From contig DAOUUT010000116.1 in the NCBI GenBank assembly GCA_030668025.1, positions 1 to 10,675 on the forward strand: a DNA stretch of 10,675 nucleotides. The letters run 5' to 3'. The notes below the pieces were generated by a model. The model did no database searches. It saw only the letters and a program-made list of their open reading frames with translations, and was not told the origin of the DNA. Origin of the DNA: Promethearchaeota archaeon (GTDB lineage: Archaea; Asgardarchaeota; Lokiarchaeia; Sigynarchaeales; SOKP01). Position numbers and translations under genes: made by a program. The stretch's first letter is position 1. Every line of letters starts with the position of its first letter. Below, one piece after another: positions 6,077 through 10,675 of this stretch.

Positions 6077-6739
6077 TTATTTTGTAATCGAATTGTAGAA
6101 TTTGCTTACTTCTTGTGCGATATTTTCTTCAAATCCCGAGTAAAAATGGTCAGCTCCATTAATAATCTTATACTTTTTTGGTTCGAAATAAAAACTATAA
6201 TGGTTTTCAAAATTTTCATAGAGTGCTATAGTATCTCTATTCCCTTGAATAAACAATTTTAATTTTTTAGTTTGAGAAAGCTTTTTATATTTTGAGCCCA
6301 TAAAATCCCAAGGAAAAGAAATCGCACAATAACCAATTATTTTATCAGAGAAATTTACAACAGAACACCCGATAGCAGCACCGTAGGAATAACCACAGAT
6401 TATTATTTTTTCAATATTTTTCTCGTTTATTAAAAAATCAATACAAGCCTCCACATCGGTTAACTCGCCCTTTCCACTAGTATGACTTCCTGTTGAACTT
6501 CCTACTCCCCTGAAATTAAACCGCAAACATGAAATGTTATTTTGAACGCACATATTAAAGACGCCAGATACAACATTGTTGTACATATTGCCCCCATATT
6601 TTCCCTTTTTAGGGTTTCAAACCCAGAAAAATTGAGGATGAGGGTGACAAATTAATACAACAGACTGAGAAGACTGAAAAATCTCGGCTTCAAGCCTAAT
6701 TTCATTAGTTTCAATAAATATTTTATCAATGCCATGCAT
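6077..6739 (-). CDS. Alpha/beta hydrolase (COG2945-like), reading frame interrupted by one in-frame TGA
   Basis: Serine hydrolase of the alpha/beta fold; natural substrate unknown. From the ATG at 6739 the frame runs 220 codons to TAA, broken only by TGA at codon 41 (6617-6619). Codons 1-36 give a typical N-terminus ending CHPHPQ (31-36). Codons 48-52 resume the family motif YGGNM, and FNFRGVGSSTG follows. The nucleophile elbow GYSYG is at 116-120 (Ser118), the acid in GNRDT (Asp169) and the base in GADHF (His198). All three triad residues are intact. Relatives run HPHP straight into YGG or FGG, so codons 37-47 look like an 11-codon insert. A shorter product from the Met at 6586 would lose the HPHP loop. 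Possible readings are a recent pseudogene, RNA-level removal, bypass or recoding, or an assembly error. The gene diverges from nadC. Confidence 0.75.
6599..6631 (-). other. 33-bp hairpin insert containing the in-frame TGA
   Basis: On the - strand this segment holds GGGTTTGAAACCC, a perfect inverted repeat. As RNA it folds into five G-C/A-U pairs (GGGUU with AACCC) closed by a loop that is exactly the in-frame UGA. U and A runs outside extend the stem with one mismatch and one bulged base. Its length is 11 codons, so removing it joins HPHPQ to YGGNM in frame. The boundaries are inferred from the family motif and could shift by one codon. No target-site duplication is evident. Confidence 0.5.
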
Positions 6740-6760
6740 ATATTTTAATTAGTGTTTAAT

Positions 6761-6770
6761 CTATAAAATA
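6761..6770. promoter_or_regulatory. Possible shared TATA box between the divergent hydrolase and nadC genes
   Basis: CTATAAAATA on the + strand reads TATTTTATAG on the - strand; both resemble archaeal TATA boxes. Its centre is about 30 bp from the nadC ATG (6796) and about 27 bp from the hydrolase ATG (6739). Transcripts in either direction would be leaderless or nearly so. No second convincing box is seen in the 56-bp gap. Confidence 0.45.
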
Positions 6771-6795
6771 ATACTGCTTAAAGAATCTGGTAAAA

Positions 6796-7650
6796 ATGAG
6801 TTTTAATCGCATTTTAATTGAAAAAAAAATAAGAGCGTTTTTGCTCGAAGATTGTATGTTTATTGATATTAGTTCAAAATCAATCCCTACGGATTCAATT
6901 TCGTCCGCCAAGATTATTGCTAAAAGTGACGGGTATTTATCGGGTATAGAAGAAATCGAGATATTATTTCATGTTTTAGAAGTTAATGTTACTCTCAAGA
7001 AAGAAGATGGCGATCAAATCCAAAATGGAGATGTAATAGTAGAATTACGTGGAAAAACCAAGGATATCTTGTTAGGCGAAAGAGTTGGTTTAAATCTTAT
7101 GAGTCATATGAGCGCAATTACTTCAACAACGCGTAAATTTGTTAAGATAATTGAAAAATCCGGGAAAAAAGTTAAAATAGCATGCACTAGAAAAACCCTT
7201 CCCGGTTTACGATTATTTGAAAAAAAAGCTGTAGATTTTGGAAAAGGAGATACTCATCGTTTTAACTTAGACGATATGGTGCTTTTAAAATCAACACACT
7301 TAAAATTTTATAACGGAAATGTCGTAGAACTCCTCAAAAATGCGAAAAACAACGTTAGTTTCACAAAAAAGATAGAAATTGAAGTGGAAAAAGTTGAGGA
7401 TGTTCTAATTGCTGTACAAAACGGAGCAGATATAATAATGCTAGATAATATGAATCCAGATATCGTACAAGATGCGATTAACTTACTAAAAAAGCATGAT
7501 TTACGTGAAAGTGTCACCATTGAAGTTTCGGGAAATATTACGCAAGATAACATAGTTGATTATTTAATTTCCGAGCCCGATATAATAAGTACAAGCGTGC
7601 TCACGCAAAAACCTACCGAATTTGTAGATTTTTCACTTCGATTTGATTAA
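6796..7650 (+). CDS. nadC: Quinolinate phosphoribosyltransferase (nicotinate-nucleotide pyrophosphorylase, carboxylating)
   Basis: Converts quinolinate and PRPP to nicotinate mononucleotide, CO2 and pyrophosphate in NAD synthesis. The 284 residues match the family. An N-terminal alpha/beta domain (about 1-105) precedes the barrel. Conserved parts are LNLMSHMSAITSTTRKF (99-115), CTRKTLPGLR (130-139), KGDTHRFNLDDMVLLKSTH (150-168), the acidic strand IEIEVE (193-198), IMLDNM (214-219) and SGNIT (245-249). Arg132, Lys133, His155, Arg156 and Lys165 lie where substrate-binding residues are expected. Several signatures are softened: GGGxNHR reads GKGDTHR, KDNH reads KSTH, and the usual GALTHS near the end reads TSVLTQ. 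A ModD-like paralogue of the same fold is the main alternative, but NLDDMVLLK favours NadC. No nadA or nadB is adjacent. Transcription starts from the divergent gap, almost leaderless. Confidence 0.82.
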   Translation: MSFNRILIEKKIRAFLLEDCMFIDISSKSIPTDSISSAKIIAKSDGYLSGIEEIEILFHVLEVNVTLKKEDGDQIQNGDVIVELRGKTKDILLGERVGLNLMSHMSAITSTTRKFVKIIEKSGKKVKIACTRKTLPGLRLFEKKAVDFGKGDTHRFNLDDMVLLKSTHLKFYNGNVVELLKNAKNNVSFTKKIEIEVEKVEDVLIAVQNGADIIMLDNMNPDIVQDAINLLKKHDLRESVTIEVSGNITQDNIVDYLISEPDIISTSVLTQKPTEFVDFSLRFD

Positions 7651-7661
7651 ATGTGAATTAA

Positions 7662-8054
7662 TTAATCTATTATAACTTCGTGGATTGAGCTTATTACATC
7701 TTTGATCTTAACAATCGCTTGGTAAAGATCCTTAATAATTCCAACTTCTCCTACTACTAAAACAATTTCAATTTTTTTTTCAGCAATTCTCCAATCGGTG
7801 ACAGCCTTGATTATGGCGTGGAATTTGTGATAAAGTTCAGAAATTTCATCCGCAATATGTTCTTTAAACGGATAGACAAGATTTATATTCATAATTCGAT
7901 ATCCTTCTAAATTTTCAAATTTTTCATAGTTTTCAATGAATTTTATCATTGAATCTCTTAATGCTTCGCTTTTTGAACTAAATCCGCTCTGATTTCGAAC
8001 TTTCTCAAACCTATCTAACAAGTCATCGCTAATTTGAAGAGATATGATTTTCAT
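7662..8054 (-). CDS. NikR-like ribbon-helix-helix regulator, nickel ligands mostly absent
   Basis: DNA-binding regulator of 130 residues with the NikR layout. An N-terminal ribbon-helix-helix (about 1-45: strand KIISLQISDDLLDRF, then SSKSEALRDSMIKFIENY) is followed by a C-terminal ACT-like domain (about 53-128) that forms the tetramer core. In E. coli NikR the high-affinity nickel site is His76, His87, His89 and Cys95. Lining up by eye on HKFH, this protein keeps His76 but has Asp87, Arg89 and Ile95 at the other three. It is therefore unlikely to sense nickel in the standard way; the effector is unknown. It converges on nadC with only 11 bp between the stops. No nickel transporter or hydrogenase gene is nearby to suggest targets. 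The ATG at 8054 is preceded by AT-rich sequence without a Shine-Dalgarno. Confidence 0.82.
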   Translation of the reverse strand: MKIISLQISDDLLDRFEKVRNQSGFSSKSEALRDSMIKFIENYEKFENLEGYRIMNINLVYPFKEHIADEISELYHKFHAIIKAVTDWRIAEKKIEIVLVVGEVGIIKDLYQAIVKIKDVISSIHEVIID

Positions 8055-8141
8055 TATATATTTTATAAGACTATTTCATAAATAATTTTAGAGAAATTTA
8101 GTATATAATTTAAAAAATAATTTTATTTTTGGTTAAGCCCC

Positions 8142-8150
8142 TTTATATTA
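8142..8150 (+). promoter_or_regulatory. Candidate TATA box for a small RNA
   Basis: TTTATATTA follows the GC-containing AAGCCCC. It would place a + strand start near 8172, with no protein gene downstream in that direction. Confidence 0.3.
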
Positions 8151-8171
8151 ATAAATTCTTATAGTTTCTAA

Positions 8172-8320
8172 ATTCCCTTTAAAGTCAAACTTTCCCCAAT
8201 CCCCGTGGTGGATAATTGTCGGAATACCGATAATAAATATAAAAAAGAAAGGAAAATATGTGATGTTCTTATAATAAACATCTAATTATGGGCCTATACC
8301 GTTCTGACCAGGCATTTTTT
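8172..8320 (+). ncRNA. Possible structured small RNA (unidentified)
   Basis: About 150 nt with more G+C than its surroundings, lying between a TATA-like box and a run of six T (8315-8320). It contains hairpins. ATTGTCGG (8215-8222) pairs with CCGATAAT (8227-8234) through one G-U and a 4-base loop. GATGTT (8262-8267) pairs with AACATC (8277-8282). GCCT (8292-8295) pairs with AGGC (8310-8313) just before the T-run, like a weak terminator stem. It matches no RNA family I recognise. The box, stems and T-run in the right order are suggestive only; AT-rich DNA yields such patterns by chance. Confidence 0.3.
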
Positions 8321-8347
8321 CTCACTCTATTTGTTAATTGAAATGTA

Positions 8348-8381
8348 TTTGGCTTCTTCTTCTTTTTAATTTGGAGCCAAA
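8348..8381. repeat. 9-bp stem inverted repeat
   Basis: TTTGGCTTC (8348-8356) and GGAGCCAAA (8373-8381) are complementary with one G-T wobble, around a 16-base pyrimidine-rich loop. It lies in non-coding sequence. Role unknown. Confidence 0.35.
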
Positions 8382-8574
8382 ATGGATGTTTTATGTTTAA
8401 TTTTTTCAAGCTTATTTATTAATTTGATAAAATTTATTTAAACTCCTAAAAAAGTGAAAAGTGATTAGCATAAAATAAACAACTCAAGCTATTAGGGATT
8501 TTTAAACATAAATTTTTATCAATGTAGGCCAAAACAATCCTAAATCCTTTACATCATCAATTTACAATGAAGTG

Positions 8575-9777
8575 CTATATTAAATCTGAAGGTAAAAGTG
8601 GATTTGTAATCAAATTTTGAAAAACTTTAATTGAAGGAGGCTCTCCGTATTTGAGTTTTATGAGATTACTTCCAAGGTTATACATAAAAGCGTTTTTTGA
8701 ATAAACTGGGTCAGAGAGTTTTTTAAGTTGAACTTTAATGTTTTCTTTATTAACAATTTCAAAATTTGTTCCGTATTGCACTAATTGCTCGTCGTTATAT
8801 TTATCAATAAGCGCATGATATGCAAAATTAAACCAAAAAAGCGTTATTTTCCCTTTTACTTTGTTTTGTGTCATTATTATTTCAAGAGAATCTTCGTTTG
8901 ATGAATCTGGGCAAAATTCTCGTAAACTAATTTCTACTGCTTCCCGATTTGAAAAGAGCACTTCTACTGCTAATTCTGCGATCCCTTCTGAGACTATTAA
9001 TTTAGGGCTATGTAGCAGTAGTATTGAGTGCTCAAATTGATCTAATTCGCGATATAATACTTTTTCTTTGATAGCAAATTCTGTATGATGCCCAGGATAA
9101 CCCTCATGTGCGGCAGCAAACAAAAACGCGGTCCAATACATGTTGTAATTCGGATTAACCTCTATTCGGGAGCAAAAATTACCCATGTACCAATTATAAT
9201 AAGCCCATTTTACTTCATCGTTATTTTTAACTAATTCTAAAACAATTCGTTCTTTTTGAGGTAATAAGTTGACAAATAACTCTTTAGTTCGCTCTCTCGT
9301 GATGTTGAGAGCTTTCTTAAATAATGCAAATACATTACCCTCAGGAACAGTTCGTCGTACTCTTAAATCGTTCATTCGTTTTTCTAAACTTCCAGGACCG
9401 CCATATGCTGCGTTAAACTCTTCTTTTATGTTATCTAATTCAGATTCTTTAATTGGCTGTAAGGCCACATCATATAGCCTTAAAAATTGTTCCTTAAAAG
9501 GTATTTCAACTCCGTTTAACATTTCGATTGAAGTCCTCATCGCCGTTAATGTTTTTTCTAAGTATCGCTCGCGTTTTTTATCGTAACCTTGTTTAAACAA
9601 ATCTTTTTGTAGAGCTTTGCAATCGGTTAATAGTTTGTTTGGTGATGTTATAGACTCATTGTCAACGATTTTGCGTATTTTTTTTGGACCAATATAAAAA
9701 TCTACATATCCCTTATTGTGTTTGTCTATACGATGTGCTAAAAATAAAAATTTTTCTCCAAAATCAAGTAATGTCAT
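8575..9777 (-). CDS. DUF885-type metallopeptidase-like protein
   Basis: Soluble protein of 400 residues without a signal peptide. AAHEGYPGHHTEF has His224, Glu225 and His230-His231, matching the HEgxPGHH zinc-site motif of DUF885 proteins. SEGIAELAVEVLF, downstream near residues 263-275, corresponds to the family's SEGWA segment, whose Glu is the likely third metal ligand. NAAYGGPGS near 125 and CSRIEVNPNYNMY near 205 also fit. Many bacterial members are 550-600 residues, so this is a short form lacking N-terminal sequence. An intracellular peptidase or carboxypeptidase role is inferred. I place the start at the ATG at 9777; the frame stays open to an in-frame TTG at 9792, which adds only five residues. 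An AT-rich palindromic box near 9834-9844 could be the promoter. It ends in TAG. Confidence 0.75.
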   Translation of the reverse strand: MTLLDFGEKFLFLAHRIDKHNKGYVDFYIGPKKIRKIVDNESITSPNKLLTDCKALQKDLFKQGYDKKRERYLEKTLTAMRTSIEMLNGVEIPFKEQFLRLYDVALQPIKESELDNIKEEFNAAYGGPGSLEKRMNDLRVRRTVPEGNVFALFKKALNITRERTKELFVNLLPQKERIVLELVKNNDEVKWAYYNWYMGNFCSRIEVNPNYNMYWTAFLFAAAHEGYPGHHTEFAIKEKVLYRELDQFEHSILLLHSPKLIVSEGIAELAVEVLFSNREAVEISLREFCPDSSNEDSLEIIMTQNKVKGKITLFWFNFAYHALIDKYNDEQLVQYGTNFEIVNKENIKVQLKKLSDPVYSKNAFMYNLGSNLIKLKYGEPPSIKVFQNLITNPLLPSDLI

Positions 9778-9988
9778 AATCAAACACAACAATTTTGTCT
9801 TTAAAAAAATAAACTAAGTATTTTAATTATTAATAAATATTTAAGAATTTTCTCCAAGACTTTATTGCGAAATTAGATTGTAGATTATCGATAGAATATA
9901 GCCCTTAAAAATTACGCAGAATGAAATATAAAAAAATTAACGCTGTTATAAAAATACCCGTTTTGTCTAGTGGAATATTTGCATTCGC

Positions 9989-10675
9989 TTATAAAAACCG
10001 GTTAATATAATCGATGCTTTCTTGTAATTTCTTATTAGAGGATAGTTCTATAATTAGAGCTCCTTTATAGTTGTAACTGTTGATAATTTCTAAGATTTCT
10101 TTAAATTTGACTTTTCCACTGCCTAGAGGAGGGTGTGTATCTGTTTCTTTAGTGAAATTATCAACCAAATGTACGTTCTTGATAATGTTATGAGATTTTT
10201 CCCATAAATCCTCTACATTTCCGTTGTTAGTATAAAAATGACTCGTATCGTAGGTAAGAAAGAGATCAGTTCTATTAATTTTCCTTAATATATCGTAAAT
10301 ATTATTTTCATCTAACATGATATTAGTATTTTTGGGCATATTTTCTAAGCAAATCGTTAAATTAAGGTTTTTTGTGAAATCTAATAAAGTCTCGATCGCC
10401 TTGGCCAACTGAATTTTGTTATATTCTCTAATTGATTCTATCATAAAGTTCGCTAAACCGGGATGTATTGTCATCATATCAACATTTACTTCTTCACAAA
10501 GTTTAGACGTTTCAATATAGGCTTCTACTGAAGCTTGAGAAATCAAATTATTGTGGGAACATAAATTTACATCGATAAAAGGACCATGAACTTGCTTTTT
10601 CATAGAATAAGAACTCATCAAGTCAACGAATTTTTGTTTAATCTCGTCTATAAATATATTTTGTGGATCTATAAC
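9989..10675 (-). CDS. Sugar phosphate isomerase/epimerase (AP endonuclease family 2 TIM barrel), 5' end outside window
   Basis: The frame is open from the window edge, giving 228 visible residues; the first in-frame ATG (10618) lies inside conserved sequence, so the N-terminus is missing. The fold is that of xylose isomerase-like TIM barrels related to endonuclease IV. Numbered from the edge, metal-site candidates occur in order: His30 (HGPFIDVNL), His71 (TIHPG), Glu111 (CLENMP), Asp143 and His146 (YDTSH), His169 (NVHLVDN), His181 (DTHPPLGSGKVKF) and Glu210 (IIELS). That nearly complete set of ligands argues for an active metal enzyme. Sugar isomerase or epimerase is the usual annotation; true endonuclease IV is less likely but shares the motifs. 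It ends in TAA 211 bp before the DUF885 start codon, in the same direction. Confidence 0.82.
   Translation of the reverse strand, partial: VIDPQNIFIDEIKQKFVDLMSSYSMKKQVHGPFIDVNLCSHNNLISQASVEAYIETSKLCEEVNVDMMTIHPGLANFMIESIREYNKIQLAKAIETLLDFTKNLNLTICLENMPKNTNIMLDENNIYDILRKINRTDLFLTYDTSHFYTNNGNVEDLWEKSHNIIKNVHLVDNFTKETDTHPPLGSGKVKFKEILEIINSYNYKGALIIELSSNKKLQESIDYINRFL

Larger units (their letters stand above)
8055..8574. other. 520-bp gene-free stretch between the NikR-like and DUF885 genes
   Basis: No open frame longer than about 35 codons with recognisable protein character is present on either strand. The contents are the upstream region of the NikR-like gene (8055-8130), a possible small RNA with promoter and T-tract (8142-8320), a long-loop hairpin (8348-8381), and AT-rich sequence with T-runs on the - strand that could end the DUF885 transcript (about 8440-8574). 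Confidence 0.6.

Noticed and set aside
6077..6586. Taking the hydrolase as a normal 169-residue protein starting at 6586
   Set aside because: In-frame sequence upstream of the TGA encodes the family's N-terminal strand and HPHP motif, so the gene clearly began at 6739.
6605..6624. TTTAGGGTTT within the hairpin insert as a telomere-like repeat
   Set aside because: A single copy that arises from the inverted repeat; no tandem array.
8260..8307. C/D-box sRNA: GTGATGT (8260-8266) as box C and CTGA (8304-8307) as box D
   Set aside because: Box C is imperfect, no convincing D' and C' pair lies between them, and no terminal stem flanks the boxes.
8270..8370. Lysine-rich open stretch of about 33 codons on the - strand, considered as a transposase remnant
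   Set aside because: It has no start codon in context, no recognisable motif and no terminal repeats; the charged look comes from A-rich sequence.
8281..8420. Short + strand frames of 17-19 codons starting at 8288 and 8383
   Set aside because: No ribosome site, no homology recognised and a length expected by chance.
9921..10010. 29-codon + strand frame starting MKYKKINAV
   Set aside because: Very short, no promoter, and it overlaps the 3' end of the isomerase gene on the other strand.

Overview
This window is AT-rich, almost certainly archaeal DNA. The archaeal signs are TATA-box promoters about 25-30 bp ahead of starts, very few Shine-Dalgarno sites, T-tract terminators, the 3' part of an RNase P RNA, and a stand-alone Roadblock/LC7 protein. 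The Roadblock protein, a multi-pass CPBP protease, a DUF885 metallopeptidase and a NikR-like ribbon-helix-helix protein together suggest an Asgard archaeon (Lokiarchaeia- or Heimdallarchaeia-like). That lineage call is inference; no rRNA or universal marker is present to confirm it.

Layout, + strand, 1-6022. The window opens inside a GC-richer structured RNA read as the 3' two thirds of RNase P RNA. A promoter region with a nested inverted repeat follows. Next come adenylosuccinate lyase (purB) and, 2 bp later, a PurM-type AIR synthase of the long form known from Bacteroidetes. A PfkB-family sugar or nucleoside kinase follows 22 bp further on. These three look like one purine synthesis and salvage operon. 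After a 59-bp gap come a CPBP membrane protease and, 11 bp later, a YfcE/MJ0936-type metallophosphoesterase with a variant metal site. A Roadblock/LC7 protein then has its own clear promoter.

Layout, 6077-7650. An alpha/beta hydrolase gene (COG2945-like) on the - strand and quinolinate phosphoribosyltransferase (nadC) on the + strand diverge from a 56-bp gap whose single A+T box may serve both. The hydrolase frame is open from an ATG at 6739 to a TAA at 6077 except for one TGA. That TGA is the loop of a small hairpin inside an apparent 33-bp insert between the HPHP and YGGNM motifs. The rest of the protein, including the catalytic triad, is intact. This is the most unusual object in the window.

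Layout, 7662-10675, all - strand: a NikR-like regulator without most nickel ligands, a 520-bp gene-free stretch holding a possible small RNA, a DUF885-type metallopeptidase, and a TIM-barrel sugar phosphate isomerase/epimerase cut by the window edge.

No CRISPR array, transposase, tRNA or attachment site was seen. Every complete gene ends in TAA or TAG; none uses TGA.
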